From DAIODI01 sp046349255 (GTDB lineage Bacteria; Pseudomonadota; Alphaproteobacteria; Rhizobiales; Aestuariivirgaceae), in the NCBI GenBank assembly GCA_046349255.1, contig JAXMCR010000005.1:372001-436000 (forward strand): DNA of 64,000 nt. Reading direction: 5' to 3'. The notes below the pieces were generated by a model. That model did no database searches, was not told the origin of the DNA, and saw only the letters and a list, made by a program, of their open reading frames with translations. Numbering within the stretch: position 1 is the first letter of the stretch; each line of letters begins with the position of its first letter. The position numbers and the translations under genes are program-made. This document shows positions 8,122 to 17,013 of the stretch, in pieces.

Positions 8122-8157
8122 GCGACGGCCTCGCCACTGGCGGGGCCGATCGCTTTT
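8122..8157 (+). terminator. Terminator after paralogue 2
   Basis: Stem GCGA-c-GGCCtCGCC / GGCGgGGCC-ga-TCGC with a 3-nt loop and one small bulge, followed directly by TTTT, 23 nt after the stop codon. Confidence 0.8.
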
Positions 8158-8257
8158 GGGCAAGCCCGCCCGGATTTGCGGCAGATCAAGCCAATCCGCG
8201 GTGACTGTGTCATGATGCGCCTCGCCCCGATCGTCAGACGCAATGGGAGTGGTGCGC

Positions 8258-9199
8258 ATGGTGTTTCGCCTGAACATGGACTTCGACAAGAAGCGCGAGT
8301 TCAAGCTCTCGGACGAGGAGTCGGTGCGCTTCAGGTTCCGCGACATCTGCGTCGAACCCGGCTCGTCGGTCTCGCTCAAGAAGCAGTTCGATCCGGACTT
8401 TACGGGCGGCACGAAAGACAAGGCGGGGGCGCTCGAAAAGCTGTCGAGCAACGTCCAGCGCATGGCGGAACTCCAGGAGATCCTCTACGCGCAGGATATC
8501 TATTCGATTCTCCTCGTGTTCCAGGCGATGGACGCGGCCGGCAAGGACGGCGCGATCCGTCACGTGATGACCGGCGTGAATCCGCAAGGCTGCCAGGTCA
8601 CGAGCTTCAAGGCGCCTTCCTCGGAAGAACTCGACCACGACTATCTCTGGAAGGCGCACAGGGCGCTCCCTGCACGCGGCATGATCGGCATCTTCAACCG
8701 CTCCTACTACGAGGAGGTGCTGGTGGTGCGCGTTCACAAGGAGCTGCTGGTGAACCAGCGGCTGCCGGGCTGGGCGGTGGATGACCGGATCTGGGCGCGC
8801 CGGTTCAAGGAGATCAACAATTTCGAGAAGTACCTCGTCCGCAACGGCACGATCGTTCTGAAGTTCTTCCTCAACATCTCCAAGGAAGAACAGAAGAAGC
8901 GCTTCCTCGCGCGTATCGACGAGACGGAGAAGAACTGGAAGTTCTCGATCGCCGACTACCGCGAGCGCGGCTACTGGGACCAGTACATGGCGGCCTTCGA
9001 GGACATGCTGTCGAACACCTCTACCGAATGGGCGCCTTGGTTCGTCATCCCCGCGGATAACAAGTGGTTCGCCCGGCTCGCCATCTCGCAGATCGTGACC
9101 TCGGCGATGGAAAGCCTCGACCTCAAGGTGCCGGAGGTGACGGAGGAGCGGCGCAAGGAACTCGCCGATATCAGAAAGCAGCTGATGAACGAGAAATGA
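8258..9199 (+). CDS. ppk2: Polyphosphate kinase 2 (PPK2) family protein
   Basis: 313 residues from the ATG at 8258, chosen because GGGAG sits at good spacing before it; an ATG 15 nt earlier is possible. Walker A-like loop AMDAAGKDG (about residues 91-98) follows SILLVFQ; further signatures are GVNPQGCQVTSFKAP, GMIGIFNRSYYEEVLVVRVH (Walker B region) and a lid-like KEEQKKRFLARI. PPK2 enzymes use polyphosphate to phosphorylate nucleoside mono- or diphosphates; single-domain proteins of this length with these motifs resemble the class that can phosphorylate both. The stop overlaps the start of the SulP gene (ATGA), so the two are translationally coupled. Confidence 0.9.
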   Translation: MVFRLNMDFDKKREFKLSDEESVRFRFRDICVEPGSSVSLKKQFDPDFTGGTKDKAGALEKLSSNVQRMAELQEILYAQDIYSILLVFQAMDAAGKDGAIRHVMTGVNPQGCQVTSFKAPSSEELDHDYLWKAHRALPARGMIGIFNRSYYEEVLVVRVHKELLVNQRLPGWAVDDRIWARRFKEINNFEKYLVRNGTIVLKFFLNISKEEQKKRFLARIDETEKNWKFSIADYRERGYWDQYMAAFEDMLSNTSTEWAPWFVIPADNKWFARLAISQIVTSAMESLDLKVPEVTEERRKELADIRKQLMNEK

Positions 9200-10869
9200 T
9201 CCGGGTCGGCCCGCAGGCATTCCTGAAGAGCCTTGCCGGGTACGACGCAGGGACGTTTCGGGTCGATCTTTCGGCGGGCCTCGCCATCGCGGCCGTCGCG
9301 CTGCCGAGCGCGATTGCGTATCCCGCCATCGCGGGCCTGCCGGCCGTCGTCGGGATTTACGCGAGTATGGTGCCGCTGGTGGGGTACGCCTTCTTCGGCT
9401 CCTCCCGGCAACTCATCGTCGGCCCGGACGCCGCGACGATGACCGTGCTCGCCGCGGTGCTCGCGTCGGCTGCCATTCCGGCCGGCGATCCGCGCGTCTC
9501 CGCAGCCGCAGCCCTTGCGCTCGCCGTGGGTGCTCTTTGCTTCCTTGCCGCAGTGCTGCGGCTGGGGTTCGTCGCGAGCTTCCTGTCGCGGCCGATTCTG
9601 GTGGGCTTCATGACCGGCATCGCGGTATCGATCGTCGTCGGGCAGATCAAGCGGCTGACCGGTGTCAGGATCGAGACTGAGGGGCTTGTGGCGCCCGTAC
9701 TCGAACTGCTCCGGAAGTCCTCCGGCATCCACTGGCCGACGCTCCTGTGGGGTGTCGGATTTCTCGCGCTGCTGCAGGTCCTGAAGGCCATCCGGTCGAT
9801 CGTGCCGGGCCCCATCGTGGTGATCGTGCTCGGCGTGGTGTTTTCGGTTCTCTTCGATTTCGCCGGCCAGGGCATCGCCGTCGTCGGCGACATCCCCACG
9901 GGCCTTCCGTCACTGAGCCTGCCGTCCATCAGCCTGGTCGGCTGGCATGAACTCCTGCTTGGCGCGGCGGCCATCTGGCTCGTGAGCTTCGGCGCCGGCA
10001 TCGTCACGGCGCGCAGCTTCGGCGCGCGCGGCAAGTTCGACGTAGATCCCAACGCGGAGCTGGTGGGATTCGGCGCGGCCAACGTTGCCTCGGGCCTGTT
10101 CAGCGGCTTTCCGGTCACCGCGTCCGACTCGCGGACCGCCATCAACACCACGATCGGCGGCAGGACGCAGATAGCGAGCCTTGTCGCCGCCGCCGCGCTC
10201 GCCCTGATCCTGCTCTACCTCAATGGCCTGTTGCGCCACCTGCCGGTGACGGCGCTCGGCGCCATTCTCGTATCGGCCGCACTGAGCCTGATCGATGTCG
10301 AGGGGCTGAAGGAGCTCTGGCGCATCAGCCGCATCGAATTCGCCTTCGCGTTGCTGGGCATGTGGGGCGTGCTCTCGCTCGGGATCCTGAACGGCGTCGT
10401 CGTCGCGCTCTCCGCGACGCTCGTCTACGTGCTGGTGAAGAGTCTCAGGCCGCGCGACGCCTTCCTTGGTCTCATTCCAGGCCGCGACGGCTTCTACAAG
10501 CTCCACCGGACGCCGGCAGCTCGGCCAATTCCGGGCCTCACCCTGTTCGTGATCCAGGGGAGCCTCCTGTTCTACAACGTCGATTACGTGAAGGCGCGGT
10601 TCGAGGAGATCCTGGACGCGATGCCGGCGGACGTTCGATGGTTCGTGATCGACGCGGGCGCGATAGCCCAGCTCGATTCGACCTCGGTCCAGATGCTGGG
10701 GGACGTCGCGGAGAGCTTCCGGTCACGCGGCATCGCCTTCGGGCTTGCCGAACTCAACAGCGAGCCCCGCGCGCTTCTGGCGCGGGCGGGGGTGCTCGAG
10801 AAGCTCACGCCGCGCATGGTGTTCGAGGACCTTGAGGACGTGCTATCGGCCTTTAAAAACTCAGGTTAA
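9196..10869 (+). CDS. SulP family anion permease with STAS domain
   Basis: 557 residues from the ATG at 9196, overlapping the PPK2 stop by four bases. About 11-12 membrane segments in residues ~15-430 with the SulP signature around PSAIAYPAIAGLPAVVGIYA and SSRQLIVGPDAATM. The C-terminal ~130 residues are a STAS domain (VIDAGAIAQLDSTSVQMLGD). Inner-membrane sulfate, bicarbonate or dicarboxylate transporter; substrate not resolved. Coupling to a polyphosphate kinase gene is unusual and has no obvious pathway reading. Confidence 0.92.
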   Translation: MIRVGPQAFLKSLAGYDAGTFRVDLSAGLAIAAVALPSAIAYPAIAGLPAVVGIYASMVPLVGYAFFGSSRQLIVGPDAATMTVLAAVLASAAIPAGDPRVSAAAALALAVGALCFLAAVLRLGFVASFLSRPILVGFMTGIAVSIVVGQIKRLTGVRIETEGLVAPVLELLRKSSGIHWPTLLWGVGFLALLQVLKAIRSIVPGPIVVIVLGVVFSVLFDFAGQGIAVVGDIPTGLPSLSLPSISLVGWHELLLGAAAIWLVSFGAGIVTARSFGARGKFDVDPNAELVGFGAANVASGLFSGFPVTASDSRTAINTTIGGRTQIASLVAAAALALILLYLNGLLRHLPVTALGAILVSAALSLIDVEGLKELWRISRIEFAFALLGMWGVLSLGILNGVVVALSATLVYVLVKSLRPRDAFLGLIPGRDGFYKLHRTPAARPIPGLTLFVIQGSLLFYNVDYVKARFEEILDAMPADVRWFVIDAGAIAQLDSTSVQMLGDVAESFRSRGIAFGLAELNSEPRALLARAGVLEKLTPRMVFEDLEDVLSAFKNSG

Positions 10870-10903
10870 TCAGTGCGTTAGCTTATTCTACGGGAGAGGC
10901 GAG

Positions 10904-11851
10904 ATGGACAGCGAACGCGGGCGGGAGAAATACGAGCAACTGATCGCGAAAGCGCGCGCCCGTCCGCCGGTGCCGACGGCGGTGGCGCACCCCTGCGACG
11001 CCGTTTCGATACAGTCCGCGGTGGAGGCGGCGAGGCTCGGCCTCATCGTTCCGATTCTCGTGGGCCCCCGGGCGAAAGTCGAGGCGGCTGCCGCGGCCGC
11101 CAAGCTGGACATCTCGGGGCTCGACCTAGTTGACGCGAGCCACAGCCATGACGCGGCCGACCGCGCCGTCGCTCTGGTGCGCGAGGGCAAGGCGCAGGCG
11201 CTGATGAAGGGCAGCCTCCACACCGACGAGCTGATGGGCGCGGTAGTGGCCCGCGAGAAGGGCATCCGCACCGCGCGCCGCGTCAGCCACTGCTTCATCA
11301 TGGACGTGCCCGGCCACGACACGGCGCTGATCATCACGGATGCCGCCGTCAACATCGCGCCAACGCTCGAAGACAAGGTCGATATCGTGCAGAACGCGAT
11401 CGATCTCGCCCACGCCCTCGGTGTGCCGGAAGTCCGCGTCGCGATCCTCTCGGCAATGGAGACGGTGAACCCGAAGGTTCAGTCGACGATCGAGGCGGCA
11501 GCGCTCTGCAAGATGGCGGACCGTGGCCAGATCACGGGTGCGCTGCTCGACGGACCGCTCGCTCTCGACAACGCGATCAGCGTCGAGGCGGCAGCGATGA
11601 AGCAGATCGTCTCGCCGGTTGCGGGGCGCGCCAACGTGCTGGTGGTGCCCGACCTCGAGGCCGGCAACATGCTGGCGAAGAGCCTGTCGTTCCTCGCCGG
11701 GGCGGATGCGGCAGGCATCGTGCTCGGCGCCAAGGTACCGATCATCCTGACGAGCCGGGCAGACTCGCTTCACACCCGCCTCGCCTCCTGCGCGATCGCC
11801 TCGCTGGTCGCGGCGGCGAGGCTTGCGAGCGTGAAGCGCGCGATCAGCTGA
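10904..11851 (+). CDS. Phosphate acetyl/butyryltransferase family protein
   Basis: 315 residues, the short single-domain form of Pta/Ptb enzymes, which exchange CoA and phosphate on acetyl or acyl groups. Marks: PTAVAHPCDAVSIQSAVEAA, ALMKGSLHTDELMGAVV, RRVSHCFIMDVPGHDTALI, VRVAILSAMETVNPKVQST and VVPDLEAGNMLAKSLSFLAG. GGGAGAGGCGAG precedes the ATG at 10904; a longer in-frame reading from 10745 overlaps the SulP STAS domain and is rejected. An acetate/butyrate kinase partner would be expected next door but is not in the window. It starts 34 nt after SulP, so it may share that transcript. Confidence 0.9.
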   Translation: MDSERGREKYEQLIAKARARPPVPTAVAHPCDAVSIQSAVEAARLGLIVPILVGPRAKVEAAAAAAKLDISGLDLVDASHSHDAADRAVALVREGKAQALMKGSLHTDELMGAVVAREKGIRTARRVSHCFIMDVPGHDTALIITDAAVNIAPTLEDKVDIVQNAIDLAHALGVPEVRVAILSAMETVNPKVQSTIEAAALCKMADRGQITGALLDGPLALDNAISVEAAAMKQIVSPVAGRANVLVVPDLEAGNMLAKSLSFLAGADAAGIVLGAKVPIILTSRADSLHTRLASCAIASLVAAARLASVKRAIS

Positions 11852-11860
11852 GGGAAGCGG

Positions 11861-12316
11861 CTAGGCCCACTTCAGGAACATCCCGACGTCGCCGGGCATG
11901 CCTTGCGGCCACTCGATGATCATGGCGGTGAGCTTGTAACCGTTCGACTTCAGGTTCCTTTCCCAAAGCTCGAAAAGCTGGCGCGGCACGCCGGTCAGCG
12001 TGTCCGGCCAGCCCGCCTCGTTGTTGTTGATGGCGCGCCCCTTGTCGGAGCAGAGCTCCACAGGGAAGCGCATGACCATGAGCTCCGACTTGCCCGCCAC
12101 GGCGGCCTGCTTCACCTGCGCCACGAACTGGGCGCGCATGTCGTCGGTGATGGTCATCGGCTTCGAAAGCCGGTCGAGCAGCTCCTTGCGGGCCTTCTCG
12201 GCCGAGTTCATCGCGTCGAGGCCCTTCGACGCCTTCGCCGCCTCGACTTGTGCGGCATACTCCATCAGTTCCTTGGCCGACATCGTCAGGCCCAACTGGC
12301 TGGATTGTTCGCCCAT
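11861..12316 (-). CDS. Conserved hypothetical protein
   Basis: 151 residues. Start at 12316 is fixed by GGAGG five bases before it; an ATG 12 nt upstream is possible but would put that RBS inside the gene. Soluble, no signal peptide. Alternating helical N-terminal half (SAKELMEYAAQVEAAKASKG, SAEKARKELLDRLSKP) and a strand-rich second half (SELMVMRFPVELCSDKGRAI, YKLTAMIIEWPQGMPGDVG). I know no function for it. It converges on the phosphotransacetylase gene and lies 89 nt downstream of the enoyl-CoA hydratase gene in the same direction. Confidence 0.75.
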   Translation of the reverse strand: MGEQSSQLGLTMSAKELMEYAAQVEAAKASKGLDAMNSAEKARKELLDRLSKPMTITDDMRAQFVAQVKQAAVAGKSELMVMRFPVELCSDKGRAINNNEAGWPDTLTGVPRQLFELWERNLKSNGYKLTAMIIEWPQGMPGDVGMFLKWA

Positions 12317-12405
12317 CGTGTCCTCCATGCATTTGTGGTGCCCGAATAGGGACCACGGCGCTGCGCTACGACATGATTCAGGTCAAACTTCCGCGGATAT
12401 GGCCA

Positions 12406-13209
12406 TCAGCTCCCGGTAAAAACCGGCTTGCGCTTCTCGAGCCAGGCCATGGTGCCTTCGGTGCAGTCCTTCGACAGGTTCGCATGAATCATGCACTCGG
12501 TCTCGAAGTGCAGCATCGTTTCGAGCGATGCTTCGAGGCCGCGGTCGAGCATCACCTTGTGCAGTTGAACGGCGAGCGGCGCGCGGCTCGCGATCTTGTC
12601 GGCGAGCGCCTGGGCTTCCGAGCGCAGGTTCGCCTCCTCGACCAACCGGTTGACTAGGCCGATGCGCCAGGCCTCTTCCGCCGGAATGAAGTCGCCCGTG
12701 TAGGCGAGCTCGCGCGCCTTCGCGATGCCGATCTTGCGCGGCATGAAGAAGGTGCCGCCGTTGGTGATCGTCGCGCCGATGTTCGCCTCGGGAAAGCCGA
12801 ACTGCGCGCCCTTGGCGGCGACGACGAGGTCGCACGCGAAGACGAGTTCGCAACCGGCGCCCACCGCATACCCCTGGACGGCCGCGATGTAGGGGAACCG
12901 CGCGAGCCGGATGAGCCGGGTCGTCTCCTGCAGCGCCTTCTGCCATTCGCGCAGCTGCGTCGCGCCAACCTTACCCGACTGGATTTCCTCGCAGTGCTCG
13001 CGGATCTCGCCCACGTCGTGGCCAGCGAGGAACGCCCTGCCCTCGCCCGCGACGACCGCGCAGCGGATCGAGAGGTCGGCGTTGAGGCTGCGGATGTGCT
13101 CGCCGAACTCCTGCCACGTCGCGATCGTCATCGCGTTGAGCTTTTCCGGGCGGTTGAAGATGATCCAGGCGACGGATCCCTTGCGCTCGACTTTCATGGC
13201 GGCGGTCAT
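12406..13209 (-). CDS. Enoyl-CoA hydratase/isomerase family protein
   Basis: 267 residues, crotonase fold. NRPEKLNAMTIATWQEF is the N-terminal signature, RAFLAGHDVGEI and GYAVGAGCELVFACDLVVA give the oxyanion hole, and FGFPEANIGATITNGGTFFM carries the usual second-half motif with a Glu. Cytosolic, acyl-CoA chemistry (hydration or isomerisation). Transcribed away from the acyl-CoA ligase gene at 13327; the two likely act on the same acyl-CoA pathway and share the 117-nt divergent promoter region. Confidence 0.92.
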   Translation of the reverse strand: MTAAMKVERKGSVAWIIFNRPEKLNAMTIATWQEFGEHIRSLNADLSIRCAVVAGEGRAFLAGHDVGEIREHCEEIQSGKVGATQLREWQKALQETTRLIRLARFPYIAAVQGYAVGAGCELVFACDLVVAAKGAQFGFPEANIGATITNGGTFFMPRKIGIAKARELAYTGDFIPAEEAWRIGLVNRLVEEANLRSEAQALADKIASRAPLAVQLHKVMLDRGLEASLETMLHFETECMIHANLSKDCTEGTMAWLEKRKPVFTGS

Positions 13210-13326
13210 GCGGCGTCCTCTCCTCCGTGTAAATTCGTTGACGGTCCGCCGCCCTTAACGGCGGCATGGCGCCCGACTAGAGTAGGAGCGAAGATCGAAG
13301 GCCAGCAACCCGCGAGGCGTCCCGCG

Positions 13327-14970
13327 ATGGACATGGCAGGTACCAGGCCCGCTCCGGGCCCGCTCGCCCGGTTCGGGGCGCACGAACGCTCGATCGTGCA
13401 CGTGCTGCGCCGGCGCGTGCAGGACATGCCCGAGAAGCCGTGGCTGGTGTTCGAGGACCGGTCCGTCTCGTTCCGCGAGGCGGATCTCCTGTCGAACCGT
13501 CTGGCGCACGGCTTGGCGGGGGCTGGAATGGCGGCGGGCGATACGCTTCTCGTCATGATGCCGGATTCGCTCGAACAGCTCCTCACCTGGATCGCCTGCG
13601 CGAAGCTCGGCGTCATCGAGGTGCCGGTCAACACCGCCTACCGCGGCGATATTCTTGCCCATCTCGTACAGGACTCGCGGGCGAAGGCGATGGTCGTCTC
13701 GTCGGCCTTCCTGCCGCGGCTGTGCGATCTCGACGGGGGAACGGGCGACCTTGGGCGCTGCTTTGTGCGCCGCTTCGACGATGCTGATCCCACCGCCCCG
13801 GCGGGCATCGCCGTCGACCCTTTCGAAGCGCTGATGAGCGAGACCGATCACCCCGTCGGATGCGACGTCGATCCGCAAGGCCTCAAGGCGATCATGTACA
13901 CCTCCGGCACCACCGGCCGCTCCAAGGGCGTGATGGTGTCGCACGCCCACGCCTTCGAATACGCCAACGGCTGCGCCTCGGTGACCGAGGTGAACGAGAC
14001 GGACGTCTACTACACCGCCGGCCTTCCGCTGTTCCACGTGGCCGGCAAATGGGGGGTCGTGTTCGGCGGCGCGATCAAGGGCGCGACAACGGTCATTCCA
14101 CGCCAGTTCAGTGCCTCGAACTTCTGGGCGGACGTGCGCCGACACGGCGTCACCGCGACGTACTCGCTGGGCGCGATGGCGAACTTCCTGCAGCGCCAGC
14201 CCAGGAAGCCGGACGATGCGGAAAACCCGCTCAAAAAGATGCTGATGTGCCCGCTTTTGCCGGATCTCGACGACTTCACGCGCCGGTTCGACGTGAAGGT
14301 CGCCACCGCCTACGGCTCGACCGAATCGTGCTGCCCGATCGTCATGCCGCTCGGCTCGCCGGTCACCCACACGCAGGTGGTCGGCAAGGTCCGCAGCGAC
14401 CTGTTCGAGGTGAAGATCTTCGACGACGCCGACGGAGAAGCGCCGAGGGGGACGGTGGGGCAGATCGTGGTGCGGCCGAAGGCGCCGGCGATCACGATGC
14501 TCGGCTACTGGAACCAGCCGCAGGCAACGATCGAGATGTGGCGAAACCTCTGGCTCCACACGGGCGACGCCGGCTTCGAGGACGAGAGCGGCAACTTCCA
14601 CTTTACGGATCGGCTGAAGGACGCGATCCGCCGGCGGGGCGAGAACATCTCGTCGATGGAAGTCGAGGGAATCCTGTCACGCCACCCGGCGATTCTCGAA
14701 TGCGCCGTGTTCCCGGTGAGATCGGCATACACGGAGGAGGAAGTGATGGCGACCGTCGTGCTGAAGCCTGGCCATACGGCAGAGCCCGAGGGAATCATCC
14801 GGTTTCTCGAACCGCGCATGGCGCATTTCATGGTGCCGCGCTTCATCGACATCGTCGAGGCGATGCCGAAGACGCCGACCGGCAAGGTCCGCAAGCATCT
14901 GCTGCGAGAGGCGGGCGTGACGGCGACGACCTGGGACCGTGAGTTGGCTGGTATCAAGATCGCGCGGTGA
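13327..14970 (+). CDS. AMP-forming acyl-CoA synthetase (FadD-like)
   Basis: 547 residues from the ATG at 13327 (GAGG upstream); a second ATG at 13333 cannot be excluded. Typical adenylate-forming order: P-loop MYTSGTTGRSKGVMVSHAH, ATAYGSTESC (A5), LHTGDAGFED (A7), DRLKDAIRRRGENISSMEVE (A8) and the A10 lysine in PKTPTGKVRKHLL. It activates a carboxylic acid to its CoA thioester through an acyl-adenylate. Substrate not decided; length and context with enoyl-CoA hydratase suggest fatty or aryl-alkyl acid breakdown. Confidence 0.93.
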   Translation: MDMAGTRPAPGPLARFGAHERSIVHVLRRRVQDMPEKPWLVFEDRSVSFREADLLSNRLAHGLAGAGMAAGDTLLVMMPDSLEQLLTWIACAKLGVIEVPVNTAYRGDILAHLVQDSRAKAMVVSSAFLPRLCDLDGGTGDLGRCFVRRFDDADPTAPAGIAVDPFEALMSETDHPVGCDVDPQGLKAIMYTSGTTGRSKGVMVSHAHAFEYANGCASVTEVNETDVYYTAGLPLFHVAGKWGVVFGGAIKGATTVIPRQFSASNFWADVRRHGVTATYSLGAMANFLQRQPRKPDDAENPLKKMLMCPLLPDLDDFTRRFDVKVATAYGSTESCCPIVMPLGSPVTHTQVVGKVRSDLFEVKIFDDADGEAPRGTVGQIVVRPKAPAITMLGYWNQPQATIEMWRNLWLHTGDAGFEDESGNFHFTDRLKDAIRRRGENISSMEVEGILSRHPAILECAVFPVRSAYTEEEVMATVVLKPGHTAEPEGIIRFLEPRMAHFMVPRFIDIVEAMPKTPTGKVRKHLLREAGVTATTWDRELAGIKIAR

Positions 14971-15015
14971 GCGGACTGCTTCGCGGCAGCAAGTCACGCA
15001 TCAGCCGCAAAAGCC

Positions 15016-15048
15016 AACCGGCCCGCGGTTTCCCGCGAGCCGGCCGGT
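15016..15048 (-). terminator. Terminator for the porin gene
   Basis: On the minus strand a GC-rich hairpin (ACCGGCC..CGCGG, GAAA loop, CCGCG..GGCCGGT) begins 24 nt after the porin stop and is followed by GGCTTTTG. The same hairpin may stop the convergent acyl-CoA ligase transcript. Confidence 0.65.
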
Positions 15049-15071
15049 AATTCTAAGCGTTCTGGCTATTC

Positions 15072-16649
15072 TTAGAAGAAGAACCAGGCGCCGAACTGCA
15101 GGCGGACGTCGTTCTCGGAAGAGCTGCAGCCGCCGCTGTACTTCACCTTGTCGTTGCTGTTCAGGAACACATCGCCAGAGCACAGCCCGTCGTTGGCATA
15201 GTTGATCTGGCCCCACATGGCTTCCCAACCAAGCTTAAGCTGCTTGACCGGCTGCCACATGATGTTCGCGTGCACCGTGACTGCGTCTTGGATCCAGTTC
15301 TGTTCGCCGAGGTTGCCGAGGTAATCCTCGTAGCCCGCGCCGACGTTGAAGGTGGTCGCTTCGTTGATGCCGAAGGACAGGCCACCTTGGATGGACCAAG
15401 CTTCCATCAGGTCGCCGTTTGCGTCGACGATCTGGTTCTTCTTGTAGGTCTGGTTCAGCTCGCGAACGACTTCACCCTGACCGAAGTTGCCGCCGACGTT
15501 AAAGGTCGCGACATCGGCCAGATTGAATGACGCACCCGCGTTGATCGCCCAGCCAAGGCCACTTGGATTGTAGCCGTAAGAGGTCGAGTCAACGCAGCTA
15601 AAGCGGTTGGTGACTGTCGCGTTGTAGATCGGGTTGCCGGCTGCGTCGTAGCCAGCAATGCCCGAAGCCGGATCGCCGACCGTCTCAGAGCAGCCACCGA
15701 GACCCGAAATCGGATCATAGATATCGGCTCTATACTTGGAGTTCTTGCCGAGTACCGCGTCGACATCGTAGTCAGCCACGACCGCAGTTGCCTGCAGCGT
15801 ATGGCCGCCCGGGATGTTGTAGGTGATTGCGCCGGCGAAGTTCGGAACCGCCGTCGAGGAGTCAAACGTCGGATCTTCCATCGCGACAGCCCAGGTGAGC
15901 GGGCCGTCGGTGTAGGTCAGGCGAACCTGCGGCGTGCGCGAGCGGCCGAGCGGGCCGGCGTCGCCGTAGAAGTCGACCGTGTCGATGCCGACGATGGTCA
16001 TCGTCTCGAGGTAGTCGGTCTGGCCGACGAGGAGCGTCCAGCCCGGAGCCATGTCCCATTCGCCATAGGCCTGGCGGAGACGGAACAGGCCGTACGTCGT
16101 GACAGGATCGTTCGCGAACGAACCGAAGAAGTCACCCTCGATGCGGGTACGGATCTGGCCGACCGCCGTGTCGACCTTCGACTTGATGCCGAAGCGCGAC
16201 TGCAGCGGATGCAGATTCACGTACGCGTCGCCACCGCCCTGCGGGATCGACTGCAGCGAGAACGAGTACTTGTTGGTCATGCCGTTGAGATCCCACAGCA
16301 CGTCGCCCTTGACGTAGCCGTAGACGGTGATCTCGGCGACCGGCGCCGGCATGTCGGCCGTCGGCGTGATCGCCACGGTGAAGCCGGTGTCGGGGTTGTT
16401 GCCGGACTTGTCCTTGATGTCCTGGCCCCAGTTGGCGAGCGAGCCCTGGCCACGCTCCCACGTGATCGTGCCGACATTGCTGCCCGACGGGGCAGCAGCC
16501 TGCTGCGTCTGCATCGTGTTGACCTGAGACTGCAGCTGCTCGAGCTGCGCCTTCAGATCGCTGAGCTCGTCGGCCTGCGCGCTGGTAGCAATGACGCCGA
16601 GCGCCACACCCCCGAGCAGGGCCCTACGGAGCCACTTGGTGTTGGTCAT
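15072..16649 (-). CDS. Alphaproteobacterial outer-membrane porin
   Basis: 525 residues. Start at 16649 gives a signal peptide (MTNTKWLRRALLGGVALGVI, cleavage near AQA/DE); a longer reading to 16778 adds non-coding leader. The mature N-terminus has a coiled-coil segment (ELSDLKAQLEQLQSQVNTMQ) as in Porin_2-type trimeric porins, then alternating strands, the motif AEITVYGYVKGDVLWDL, and the C-terminal QFGAWFFF whose final Phe is the outer-membrane assembly signal. Forms a diffusion channel. Codon use is biased to preferred codons, consistent with high expression, and it has a strong terminator and a 364-nt upstream region. Confidence 0.9.
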   Translation of the reverse strand: MTNTKWLRRALLGGVALGVIATSAQADELSDLKAQLEQLQSQVNTMQTQQAAAPSGSNVGTITWERGQGSLANWGQDIKDKSGNNPDTGFTVAITPTADMPAPVAEITVYGYVKGDVLWDLNGMTNKYSFSLQSIPQGGGDAYVNLHPLQSRFGIKSKVDTAVGQIRTRIEGDFFGSFANDPVTTYGLFRLRQAYGEWDMAPGWTLLVGQTDYLETMTIVGIDTVDFYGDAGPLGRSRTPQVRLTYTDGPLTWAVAMEDPTFDSSTAVPNFAGAITYNIPGGHTLQATAVVADYDVDAVLGKNSKYRADIYDPISGLGGCSETVGDPASGIAGYDAAGNPIYNATVTNRFSCVDSTSYGYNPSGLGWAINAGASFNLADVATFNVGGNFGQGEVVRELNQTYKKNQIVDANGDLMEAWSIQGGLSFGINEATTFNVGAGYEDYLGNLGEQNWIQDAVTVHANIMWQPVKQLKLGWEAMWGQINYANDGLCSGDVFLNSNDKVKYSGGCSSSENDVRLQFGAWFFF

Positions 16650-17013
16650 ACGGTTTCTCCCATCCTCAACGAAATTCCCCAACCAAGTATCGTAGGGGAC
16701 TCGCCCACCTCTATGAGCGTGTGGACATAGTGCACTGGAAGTATTGCAGGTCAACCAAGGCGGAGTCGTTCCAAGCAAATACGACTCCTGTGTTGTGCAA
16801 ACGCCATAGTATTACATTCAATTACTACGCTATAATTTTTTCTAATTTGCATTTGCGCGGGTTATTCCAATGTCCGAATGGAGACGGGTGATTGTCTGGC
16901 AGTAAGCCGCGAGTGCAATGCCGAAGAAGCCGACCCGCTGCTTTCGCCTGCGCCAGCGGGACGACTGCAGGGACGCGAAGTCGCCAAGAGTTTGGGGGGT
17001 TTGGGAAGTCAGC
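16650..17013. other. Non-coding stretch at the GC shift
   Basis: 364 bases between the porin start and the sulfotransferase stop. It must hold the porin promoter on the minus strand. Around 16810-16850 it is AT-rich (ACGCTATAATTTTTTC), in sharp contrast to the coding region just left of it, and marks the start of the low-GC accessory zone. I see no ORF or RNA gene in it. Confidence 0.5.
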
